Below are positions 33,941 through 44,100 of a stretch of 64,000 nt of DNA, piece after piece. Position 1 is the stretch's first letter, and each line of letters starts with the position of its first letter. The notes under the pieces were generated by a model. The model was not told the origin of the DNA. It saw only the letters and a list, made by a program, of their open reading frames with translations, and searched no databases. Origin of the DNA: Luscinia megarhynchos (lineage: Eukaryota; Chordata; Aves; Passeriformes; Turdidae); assembly GCA_034336665.1 (NCBI GenBank), contig CM067576.1, forward strand, positions 17,008,036 to 17,072,035, given 5' to 3'. The translations under genes and the position numbers were made by a program.

Positions 33941-36833
33941 CAGCTGGCTGCAAAGCCAGAGGCTGATGCTGGGCTGAGGAGCCCTGGGCTGTCTGTGTGC
34001 TGTCCTGGAGCAGCAGCTGAGAGTTCAGATGAGGCTCCAGAGGATGTGCTGCAGTGGCACAGGACAGGCAGCGTGGGCTCGCTGCCGGGACATGAAAGCA
34101 CAGAGCCCTGCCAGCAGCAGGAGGCATTAATGAAATGTGCTGCTCTCGCTGGCTCCCTCTGAGCTGTCACCTGGGACTGTGCAGCTCCCTGGTGCTCAGC
34201 TCTGCCATCGCTGGAAATGTCCCTGCTAATGGGGAGCACAGCTCCGGGCTGCTGTTTCCAACGGGGATTTCGGGAGCTGTGGAGCAGAGCCTCCCAGCCA
34301 GCAACATCCCCTCCTCTGAAGGAGGGTTACTGCCAGCAGTGGGGACTTCTCAGAGCCTGACCCTTTGCTCTTTCCCTAGTATCTCGTTTTGTTTGACAAA
34401 AAAATATTATTAAGGAAAAAATCAGCCCCTCCTCTCTGCGCAAGGGGAATTTGTGGCTTTCCCAGTCCAGGGTTTTGCTGCTGTATGTGGGTGCTGCCCC
34501 CAAAGATGCCCTCAAATCCAAGCAAAATTCCTTGTGCTGGTGGGGTTACCACGAGCACCCTTTCTGCTTTGCAGGCTGCAAGGTTTTATTTCTGAAAATC
34601 CATTGTGCCCAGAAATTCCGTGTGGAAATCCTCCGCTGCCCTCTGCGTGTTGCCTGTGAGATGTCACTCTGTGCTCTCCAGGAGCTCCAGAGCCCCGTGC
34701 TGCACATGTTGGCTCCTCCTGCCTACCTGGGACCGAGGAAAAGTGCTAATTGTTGTGCAGATGTCATCTGCCAGGCAGGCAGGAGGCTGGAGGCTTGAAA
34801 GAGGCTGTGCTGTCATTTGCTACCAGCCTCCTCTTACACGTGAGCTCTATTTTTATTGGGAGTGTGCGTTTGCTTTCAGCCACTGCTTTGTTGAATTTCT
34901 TTTTCTTTTTTTTTTTTTTTTTTCTTTTCTTTTTATTTCCAGGCTTGCAGATAAAGTTTGAGGGATACATCTATTTTTCATTATTCCAGTTTTGCTGCTT
35001 GTTTTATAACTGAAAAAAAACCACTCAACCAAACCTGAAAACCTGTTCCCTGTGTAAAAAGCAGCAGTTTGTTCTGAGATGAGAGGGAACTGTGTGTTGT
35101 GGTCACTCTGCACTGAGGTCATGACTGTGGCACTGTCCAGAAGGACATGAAGATCTCAGAGCAGAGGGAGTTTGAGCTGTGCACTGTGCTCTGAGTGTTG
35201 GTTGTAGCCTGGTTTTTCTTGGCCATGTCCCAGGAGAGAGATGGAGGCTCTGGCCACAGGTTGGCTTTTAAAAATAGGGAGCTTTTCTTCTACTCCAGCT
35301 GTGGTTTAATAAGGACCTGTGGGTCCTTGGGGTGGTTCTTTGACCCTTTAGAAACAAGGAGACACTGGAGGAGGAAAGGGGAGCTGATGCTTTCCTGCAC
35401 TGTGTGAGTTGAGCAGGGGAACTCACTACTCAGGGATGCTGTGGGTGGCAGAATCCCAGAACCAATTAATGGAAAAAATCCATTAATGTGGTGGAGGTGG
35501 CTCAGAGGTAGAGGCTGCTGTTCAGGAAGGCCCTGGCTCAGGAGTTTTTTGGAAGATGCAGAAGTACATCAGATGTGCTGTTACCTCTGCTCCCTGCTCT
35601 GGCCCTCTCCTGTCCATCCTGCCCAGGGGGATGTGGTGGGTTGCTTTTTCTTTTTCTGGCAAAAAACCAAGCAAGGAGAGGAAGAAATAACAAAATGGAG
35701 TGGAGAGACAAGGCACCAGTGAAAGGGTGGAAGGAGGGGAGGCTTCCCTCCATGTCCCTGAAGGCTTCTGGGGACAGAGGCTCTGTGGTGGCAGGAGCTG
35801 CTGTGAGCAGGTTTTCTGCTTTGTGGCACACAAAGTGGTTGCTTCAAGGAGGGAAAGCTCTGCTCTCTGATGGACAGCACAGCAAGATATTTCGGACTGT
35901 GTGTAGGGGAGAAAATTCTTCAAAACCTGGATAGGAGTAGGAGCAGACTTGATGGAGGGATGAGTAATGAAGGAGTGTTTGAACGGAACTAATCAGTCCC
36001 ATCTTCTTTCAAAAGACCTCGTTTAGTTTAATTTAGCAGCAGTGTAAATTTAGAGCCAATCAAAGGAAACACTTGTGCAGCCTGTGTGCTGGCAGGCTCT
36101 GCTCTCTGAGCCCAGCAGTGAGCTGAGGGGCTGTAGGTGGATCCCAAAGCTCGTGTGGCACTGGGGGCACACGTGTGCCTGGTCACACACCCAGGGTGGG
36201 CACCCACGGCAGCAAAACCCTTTGTGGGACCCCTCTTTAGTCCAGCAGGTCAGGGTGGCTCTGTGCCATGGCTCTGCTCCCAACTCCTGGCCCCACAGCT
36301 TTCCTCTGAGCAGCAGGGAAAGCCTTGTGCTGTAGGAACCACCAAGGAGACCTTGCTGACCTCTGCAAAATGTTGTTTTCCTCAAGAAAAACCTACATAT
36401 GGATTAGGTAAACCCCTGATCCTTGGACAGCTGGTAGTTTTGTTTAATTTGAATTATCGTTCAGAACGAGGCACAGGCAGAAAAAGCCTTCACAGGATTC
36501 CACTGCTTCTTATTTTCCTCTCTAGTTGTCATCCATGGCACTGGCACGGTGATTTTAAACAGGTCTTGCATGTCTCCCCATATTTTCCAGGAGAGATATT
36601 ATCCCCTGTGGGGTCAGAATCAGGTGCTTGGCATCACCTGTCACAAAGCCCATTAGCAGTGAGCCTGGCTGTCCCCCACCAGCCCCGGTGTCACACCTCG
36701 AGGTGTTGTGCTGCCTGCCGTGTCACACCCCTGAGCCCGTGCTGCAAAGTGGCAAAGTGTTGTGTAAAGACTCCTGAAACCTGTGAAAAGGGATAAAAAA
36801 GTACTGTTGGGTTTGTTTTGCTTTGCTTTTCAG

Positions 36834-36939
36834 GCTGGTGGCAATGCCTGGGCTCCTCTCCACCACAGCCAGGGGCAGCCTGCTGGTGCTGCTGGGTTCC
36901 CTGCTCTTCTCCTGCTCCAGCCTGAGCCACAGAGTGCCC
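36834..36939 (+). other. SIL1: SIL1 exon 2
   Basis: The exon is bounded by TTGCTTTTCAG at 36823-36833 and the consensus donor GTAAGT starting at 36940. The first 10 bases are 5' UTR and the ATG is at 36844. Coding content is given in the next entry. Confidence 0.85.
36844..36939 (+). CDS. SIL1: SIL1 nucleotide exchange factor, first coding exon (signal peptide)
   Basis: SIL1 is a soluble ER-luminal exchange factor that releases ADP from the Hsp70 chaperone BiP/HSPA5; its loss in humans causes Marinesco-Sjogren syndrome (established knowledge). This exon encodes 32 residues, beginning MPGLLSTTARGS. A hydrophobic core LLVLLGSLLFSC (13-24) is followed by SSLSHRVP, a typical cleavable signal peptide with cleavage likely around 25-28. 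Human SIL1 has the same layout, with ..LSH.. shortly before the exon boundary. The ATG has G at -3, and the exon ends in phase 0, matching exon 3. On its own a signal peptide is not diagnostic; the assignment rests on the correct junction with exon 3. Confidence 0.85.
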
Positions 36940-37661
36940 GTAAGTTTTGGCTGATCCTGCTTAATAAACATAAATTTATTAAAAACGTGCGTGCTTTTTG
37001 CCTTTAAGGAAATGCCCATCGTCCTTTAGGAAACCTCTTTCTCCTGTCTGAGTGAAGAAAACAAACCAAAAAGGGTTCTGCTGATTTTTGTGTGAATGAA
37101 GAATCACTTGTGTGGTGCTAGAAATGTTAATGAAAATGGGGCATTGCAAAGCAATTGTGGCCAGGCAGTGACAGCAACACTTAAATGAACCAAGTCACAT
37201 CCTTTTATCCTTACTGAGCATTTAAACCCCAGCTCTTTTCCTGAGCAGAGCTGGTAAACATCAGCTGTCTCCATTATGTGTTTGAACAGACCCAGCACTG
37301 GGAGGCCTGGTGGTAAATTTACAATAGCCTGTATCACTAACTCCCTCTTGGATAATCACAGAGCCCTGGAAATCAGCTAAGTAATAACTGCTCCACTCAC
37401 TCCTCTTTAGTCCTGTTGAGTCTTGGCTGGGAAAATGTTAACATTGATTTTCATCTGCAGAACCTGGGCTTTTATGGCTGTGATTGTTCCTGAGCTTTAA
37501 CCATTTGTTACAATTCGAACAATTCCAAGCCCCTGGTGCACTCAGCAAAAGCAGGAGTTAAGATCTGGTTTCTTGTGCATTTTCTGAAATTGCAGTCCCT
37601 TTCCACAGCTGAAATAAAAACATTCTATAGGTTTGTCAGCCATCTTTGTGTGTCACCACAA

Positions 37662-37800
37662 TAGTGGAATTGTGGAATTGTTTTTTTGCTGGGAGAGACC
37701 TTTATGATCACTGAGTACAGCCTCTACCCCAGCCCTGCCAGGGCCACCACCAGCCCATGTCCCCAAGTGCCACATCCACACTCTCGTTGCTACTGTGCCT
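37662..37800 (-). mobile_element. CR1 LINE 3' end fragment
   Basis: GTGGAATTGTGGAATTG, GGGAGAGACCTTTATGATCA, CCAGCCCTGCCAGGGCCACC and CCATGTCCCCAAGTGCCACA are the antisense CR1 3' sequence in order. Similarity is lost past about 37800. Confidence 0.75.
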
Positions 37801-38660
37801 GTTTTGCTCAGGTTGACATTTTCTGCTGCTCAGAAAGACTCTTCTAGTCTGGAAATAGATATTTATATGCAGAGCATCCAAATTCTGACAGAAAATGTGC
37901 ATGAATTTTTTCCCAAAGAGTGGAAGAACTGAAGGCAGAACGTGTCCCAGAATTTCCAGTTCACCTCTGAATTTACTCACGTTTTTCTCCCTGTGAAAAC
38001 ATCCTAAGGATTAATATCCAAACACTTCATGAAGTGAGCTGTAACTCTATTCTAATTGCCAACAATTAGGACTAATCATTCCCTGTAGGGTGGTTATCTC
38101 AAATTCTTCAGTGGTGACTGAATTGGTGATCTCAGAAGCTGAAAATATTCCCTTCAGCAGACACTGAGCTGTGGGGATGATGAGCCTGGACCAGTTCCTC
38201 TGTTCCTGTTGGAAGCAGAGCAGCCCAGAGCCAGGAGTCAGAGCCTGGTGTGACAGTTCAGGTCATTACTGTGCACTCTCCAGAGTTTTATGGGACTCCC
38301 ACCAGTTCCCTGGGGAGGATTTCCATTGAACAGCAAGGTTTTCCTCACAGCAAGGTTATTTTTTATTTTTTTTCCCTGCTGTTCTCTCCTTTTCTTCCCT
38401 TGGTGGAACATCAAACTCCTCGTGCTGGCTGCTCTATCCCACAGCTCTGCCAGCCTCGTGCTGCACTTGCCATGGAGGTGGTGAATAAATCCCTAATCAT
38501 TGTTTTAAAAGACTTGGAGAACACTGGGAGCGGGTGGAGAAGAGGATCCTCACATTTGTATCATGTGGGCAACTCGGTGTGTTTTTTCCCCGTGTCCTAT
38601 TTTGGAAATAGCTGAACTATTTTAGTTGAAATCTTCTCCAAGCCTGAAATAAGTGCATTT

Positions 38661-38722
38661 AAGAAAAAAAAAAAAAAAAAAAGCAAAAAAACCAACAAAA
38701 AAACCCCCAAACCAACCAACAA
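38661..38722. repeat. A-rich low-complexity tract
   Basis: A run of about 20 A residues is followed by GCAAAAAAACC and CAAACC/CAACC repeats. It is a simple-sequence tract within SIL1 intron 2. Confidence 0.8.
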
Positions 38723-39127
38723 GCCTTGAGGCATTCCACTCGTGTGGAAAATTTCAGCTGAAAAAGTGAAAAGTTTGACATATTTTTAGGCAAGGTAAAA
38801 TGGGGTCTTCCAACGTTACACAACCCTAATAATAGCCAGGGCTCCTGCCTCTGACTGAAATACAGGTGAGGCTGTGTGAGAGCTGGTTTGAAACCTGCAG
38901 CCTGCTCTGGAATAGGAAATAAGCTGCGTTGCTTTGTTCAGCACAAATGTCATGCTAGTTATGCATGTTTAACCTTTAATATACTTTAAATCTAAATTTA
39001 ACCATGTGGAAAGAATCTCGGATGTCAAAAAAAAATCTGCTGGCGAGGGAAAAAATTTTGTATTCTCAGCCAGCACTAAATTACCCAGATGCAATTGCTA
39101 ATGAGCTGAATCTCTTCTCTCCAAAAG

Positions 39128-39263
39128 GAGTTTGCCCTTACAAAAATAGAAGAGAGCGACATCAAAGATGCTGGTGGGAAGGAGCCGGTGACAGAGGATG
39201 ACGCTGATCCCGAGGACCTGGAAGTGTTTCACCCCACGGATCAGTGGCAAACCCTGCGTGCAG
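39128..39263 (+). CDS. SIL1: SIL1 nucleotide exchange factor, second coding exon (N-terminal luminal region)
   Basis: The 136-nt exon continues the frame of exon 2 in phase 0 and ends in phase 1 before GTAACT. It encodes EFALTKIEESDIKDAGG, then an acidic linker (TEDDADPEDL) and LEVFHPTDQWQTLRA, with the next codon (G) split. Human SIL1 carries EFALT directly after its signal region and VLEVFHPTHEWQAL before a GQAVPAG stretch, so sequence and exon boundaries both agree; this identifies the gene. The region is the flexible N-terminal segment between signal peptide and armadillo-repeat core. That core and the C-terminus are absent from the window, so the gene is partial here. Together the two exons give 77 complete codons without a stop or frameshift. 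Confidence 0.93.
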
Positions 39264-40665
39264 GTAACTGCTCTGGCTAATTTTAGATCCCTCTGGAAGC
39301 CACCTGGCAGCACTGACAGAGCCTTGCAGCCACTCCAAGCTGTTTGTTCCCATGACAATGTGTGGTGTTCACTTGGTTTTTGCTGGTTTGCTGGTGTTCA
39401 CTCACAGAGAAGGGCTCGGTGACCCGGTGCAGGGGATGGAGGCTGTGGGGAAACATCCAGTGAGGGGAGTTGTGGCTCTGGGGCTTTCAGGGCAGGAGGA
39501 GTGGGATGCCAGCCTCTTGTGAGTCCCCAGTGTCTGTCACTGCCTCCCCAGCCCCTTCTCTCTTTTTTGTCCAGGGCCGGGTTTTATAACATTTGCTGGC
39601 ACGTGGATTCCCAGGTCTGCTGTGTCCCAGTGTGGAGCTGCTCAGTGGAAGCTGATTAGGAGCTGTCACTGGAGCACTGCACAGCTTTTTAACAATGGCT
39701 TTTCTGTTCCTCAGCTGTTTGAAAGCTAGCTTTTATTTCCATCCGTGCAAACCACAAAAAACCTCTTCCCTTTCTTTGGGCTGGTGTCTTTCATTAGGCG
39801 TGCCTGGGACTCTGTGGTGAGAGGAGCCCAGCAGAGCAGCTTGGCCTCCGTGTGCTGGGAAGGCTCTGGAAGGGCCAAACCCATTCAAACACACCCTGAT
39901 GCACATGTGCACACATATTTCAGCAATTAGCCTGGCTTTGGGGTCCTGAATGAGCTGTTTAACCCACTTGTGCTTTGGTGTCCTCATGTATATGCAGGTG
40001 TAATACCTTCCCACCTCACAAGGGTGAACTAAGTAGTAATTAATTTTTATAAAGTGTTCTGTTTAAGAGCTTTATCCTGTGCTCGGTATTATCATTGAAT
40101 GAATAAGTATGGGTTCCATTTGTCTTGAAATTTCTGCCAGATATAGCAGAATGACTTTTCCAAATGTAAATCTTTGTATAACATGAATGGCTCCAAAAGC
40201 CCCTGCGTTGCACAGAGCTGCAGTGTACACTTATATTCCATTTCTGTACCATTATGTATGGAAGGCATGTGGTGTCCCTGCTCATTATTCAGCCTGGCAG
40301 ATCCCCACCAGCTTTGTTGGAGCAGAACATGTACACACTTGCAATCATTAGAAACCTCATTGCAGGGTTTGTTCACAAGCATCTTCTCCACTGCTCAGGT
40401 GCCTTATTCCACTTTGTTTTTGTAGTTATTCCATGTTGGGCACATGCAGGGGAAGTGGGGAGCTTGTCAGTATTCACAGAGGAGAGTCATTTTGGTTACT
40501 CTTGTAAAGACTTACATGGTGTCCTGCCTCATGCTCTGGCTGCTGCAGATCCCAGCACTGGGGATGTGGCACAGAGAGGAGCCTGCCTTGGTCTCCTGCT
40601 GCCAGCCTGGGTCTCTGTCTCCTGGGGTTCCTGTGGAGTGAAATCTCAGTGAGGATTGGCACTCA

Positions 40666-40671
40666 CACCTT
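40666..40671. repeat. 6-bp target-site duplication, left copy (CACCTT)
   Basis: CACCTT lies immediately left of the TGTCAGG start of LTR-like copy B and is repeated immediately right of its end at 41160-41165. Six-base duplications are typical of ERVK-type and alpharetroviral integrations. Confidence 0.6.
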
Positions 40672-41159
40672 TGTCAGGAAAATTAATCCACAAACACCAG
40701 AGGTTTATGCCCAAAAAGGAGACAGAGGAGTCCTTTTACTATATTTGAATAAAGGGAGGGGCCGTGGGGCATTCCCCTGGGGTCTCTCAGATTTTTGGAG
40801 GATGCAGCCTCGTTTTTATCCTATTTTTCTGGCTGCATTTTCCTCTCTTTCCCCATTGGCTGAGGTACTTGAGAGACACAAACTTCCTAGAACACCTGAT
40901 ACCTAAGATTCCCCTCTAATGTATAACCCTCCCTTTTAATTTTTAATTCTTATAGAATTAATGAGTTTTCCCCATTACTTCTTTCATCTTTCAATATCCA
41001 ATTTCATTTATCAGCAAGACTACAATTTGTAAAGGCAAATATTTTTTTCCATTCATCAGTCAGTGGAATCCATCCCATTGTTTCTTTTCTCTCTCAGTGC
41101 TAGTCTTACCTACCAGCAGACCCACAGCTTGTTTGTAAAGACAAATCCCTCATTCCTCT
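40672..41159. mobile_element. LTR-like element, copy B (488 bp), with 6-bp target duplication
   Basis: This is a close copy of 5239-5707 in the same orientation, sharing CCACAAACACCAGAGGTTTA, TTTCAATATCCAATTTCATT and ACCCACAGCTTGTTTGTAAA. CACCTT flanks both ends exactly where homology to copy A stops, so this is a complete inserted unit, probably a solo LTR. It begins TG but ends CT rather than CA, which is odd for an LTR. No coding sequence is attached. Confidence 0.75.
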
Positions 41160-41165
41160 CACCTT
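41160..41165. repeat. 6-bp target-site duplication, right copy (CACCTT)
   Basis: Right-hand partner of the CACCTT at 40666-40671, directly abutting the last base shared with LTR-like copy A. Confidence 0.6.
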
Positions 41166-44100
41166 CAGCACGTGTCAGGCTGGGGACCCTGGTGCCAGTG
41201 TGAGCCCATCCCCAGCCCTGGCCCTGAGGCTTTCCCAGCTCTGTTGGGCAGGAGCTGCCCTCCACAAGGATGCTCCTTTTGGTCCTGCAGCAGAGCCATG
41301 CACCTTGGCAGTGTCTCACCCACTGCTTCTGCTTCTTGCCATGCTCTCCATGTGGTTTTACTCCCTGGCAGCCGAGCAGAGCCTGGCTGGGCTGGCTCAG
41401 AGTTTGCCTTCTGCTGCCCATCTCTCCAGGACACTCCCACTCCTGCTGTATCCCCGTGGCAAACTGGGCCAGCCTCTGTGGGGGAGGCAAATGTCTGGAT
41501 TTAAAATCTGGATCTGCAGTTTTGAACACTGGGAGGGAGCTTGGAGCTGTGTTTCCCCCATCTCACTCCTGTTTCAACTTGTTCTGAGCTCACACAGGAC
41601 TTTTGTGCTTCTCTACAGTGGTGCAGCAGCTCATCTTTTATAGATGTATATCCAGTTTTCCTCTGCTGAGTTTCTAGTTCCCTGTTGCTAATTGCATCAA
41701 TCCACATTTCCACCGAGGCTGCAGCAGTGTCATCAACCTGTAACCTGTCAAATCCCCCCCAAATTCCATTGTTATTGTATCTGTAACGCTTTGGGCGCCT
41801 GTTCCTCGCTGTCTACAGAGTGAGCTGGGTTTTGATCAAGTGCTTCCTTGCACTTGGAGCACACTTCAAGCTGCTGGAGGTGGCTGGATGCAAACATAGA
41901 GAGACAGTTGCCCTAAGAGCTGTGCTGCCTGTAATCTGGAAGCAAGATCAGTTGTCTCTTCTGCCAGGCAGCCGGAGCTGACGGCTTGGGGAAGGTTGGT
42001 GAAACTTCCCAAAGCCCTTTAACACTTGGTTAGGCATTGGTTCTTTCTCACTTGGCACTAAATAATGCACCAGGTGCAGGGCTCAGGCTGGAAGGTGCCT
42101 CTGAAAGGCTCCCAGCACCTCTGCTCTTGGATTTTTGGCATCACCTGTGGGGCTTTTCCTTCTGTCTGTGGTTGGAGTCCACAGGAGCCTGCAGGTTTTT
42201 TGGGGGTTGTGACTTTTAGTGAATGAACCTCTTTTTACTTTTGTTATTTGAACACCAAATTTCCCAATATTTTGTTAAGCATTCCTGATGATGACTGAAA
42301 TTTGGACTGCTCTGACCATCTAGTTGTATCACTGAGCAGCAGATTTCCTACCCTGCATTAGGGTGGGACATTTTCCAGCTAGCAGTGGCTCCTCTGGGAA
42401 GACTTTGCTGTGAAGATTCAGAAAAAGGATATAAGAGGCAGGGGTTTAATTGGGAAAGGAAAAGGGTGTTATTCACCCCCCAGCAGTGATGAGTAGAGAG
42501 CTGGGGCTGCACAGGGCTCTGCTCTGCCCACCCCTGTGGCAGCAGCACTTTGCTGCTCCCTGATGTGGCAGAAACCCTCTGGCAGGTTTTCCAGCTGACA
42601 GTTGGGAGTTAATGAGTCCAGTTTCCAATCCAGATGGACAAGTGAGAACCTGCTCTGCCCAAAAATATCCAAATATTTACAGATTGCTCTGCAGTGGGGC
42701 AGAGCAGCTGCCTGCAGACTGGAGGGATGGAGCAGAGCCTGGCACTGGGCCTGCCATGGGTCTCTGGGGTTTGCATGGATGTCTCAGGGCAGAGCTGGGA
42801 GCTTGGCTGCACCTTCAGCTGTGGTTAAAGCTCTGCCTTGCAGAGCTGAACCTGCAGTGACTCCCCAGTGTTTGTGCTGCCCAGAATAATTTCCTGAAGT
42901 GCCTGATTCCATCACAGTTAAAAACCAAGGAGCCATAGCTGCTGCTGCTGCTCAGGCTGCCAGAGTGAAGCTGATGTGAACATGCTGTTGGTGCTGCTTC
43001 TGCAAAGATGAAACCATCTTATGTTCAGCAGGGAGCCAGTGATACATTGCTTGGCATTTAAATATCCATGGCTGCAGCTCCCAAGCATCCTCAGGCTATC
43101 TTTGCTGCTCCTGCTTGTCACAGGTCTTCTCCTGTCTCATTTGCTGCTCAAACAAGGTTTTACACCTGTGGGAACACAGATCTCAAGGCAGCCACACTGG
43201 GGAGGTGTTTTCCAAGGCTGCTTTGGAGGACTTGCTGTGGAGAGAACAGCACTGAGGATGGGGAATGGCACAGTCCAGTTTCATTGCCCAGGGGGTTTTG
43301 CTGGCCAGATGAGCCAGCACTGCTTTGAGCTGAGAAAAGGTTCTTAAAGCTGGGGGAGGAAGGAGGCAGGAGGGACTCCTTGGGCCCAGGAGTCCTGTTC
43401 CACAGCCTGTGGTGGCTGCTGAGGGTCCCTTACACCTGGTCTGTGTGTCCTGCTGCTCTCTGGGATGTCCTGAGCTGCAGCACCCCTTCTAATTGCTTTG
43501 CTGAATTAATCACTGTCCAAACCATTGGCTTTGCACTGACCTGGACCTACACCACTCAGCCAGTGGTGGGCAGGTCTCTGAAATATTTATGGCAGCACAG
43601 TCAAGGGAGGGCTGTGAAACACAGAGTGAAACCACCAGGGTCTGCTCTTTTTTGCAAAGTTTGACGTGTCTAATCCAGGAAATAGCAGCCTCATCAGATC
43701 AGCACAGATTTGCATATAGAGGGAAGGCAAATGGAATTTTTAAAACCTCATCTATACTAGATGAAATGCTTCTTCTCTGGGTTTCTTTATAGAATGACTT
43801 GTTAGTGATGTGCAGAGGGGGGAAATCTTGACTCTGGAGTTGTTATAATCTTGTCTGAGCAGCGACAGGAGAGCTGGAGGATGATTCCAGCAGCTGGGAA
43901 AGGCCAGGCTGACTCAAGAGCAAATGTTCAGTGCTTGGAAGCTGAGTTATGGTCCCTGGTAGCTCTCCCTCTGCCTGTTCTCAATCTGACCTCTTGCACA
44001 GGAGGCTTTTCATCTCCTAAGTGTATCTTGTGCCTGTCCTTTTTATTGCCAGCTGCCTTCAAGGGCTCCTCTCTCAGCTTCCTGCCTCAGGGCCTTTCCC

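Larger units (their letters stand above)
15111..36833 (+). other. SIL1: SIL1 intron 1 (21.7 kb)
   Basis: The intron runs from GTGAGT at 15111 to the polypyrimidine-AG at 36812-36833 (GTTTGTTTTGCTTTGCTTTTCAG). It starts with G-runs (about 15119-15127), common in first introns. Its contents are listed separately: CR1 fragments, LTR-like segments, several minisatellites and one unexplained coding-like block. The stretches 15.4-19.4, 21.7-26.0, 28.5-32.0 and 33.9-36.8 kb hold nothing else I recognise beyond homopolymer tracts (poly-A near 24827-24843, poly-T near 34907-34924, CCT repeats near 25378-25400). Confidence 0.65.
36940..39127 (+). other. SIL1: SIL1 intron 2 (2.2 kb)
   Basis: GTAAGT at 36940 to TCTCTTCTCTCCAAAAG ending 39127. 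It is phase 0. It contains a CR1 fragment and an A-rich tract (38663-38715) that grades into CAAACC-type sequence. Nothing else was recognised. Confidence 0.8.

Noticed and set aside
35488..35535. tRNA-like phrase (GTGGCTCAGAGGTAGAGGC)
   Set aside because: Resembles a D-arm/A-box, but no B box, anticodon stem or acceptor pairing follows.
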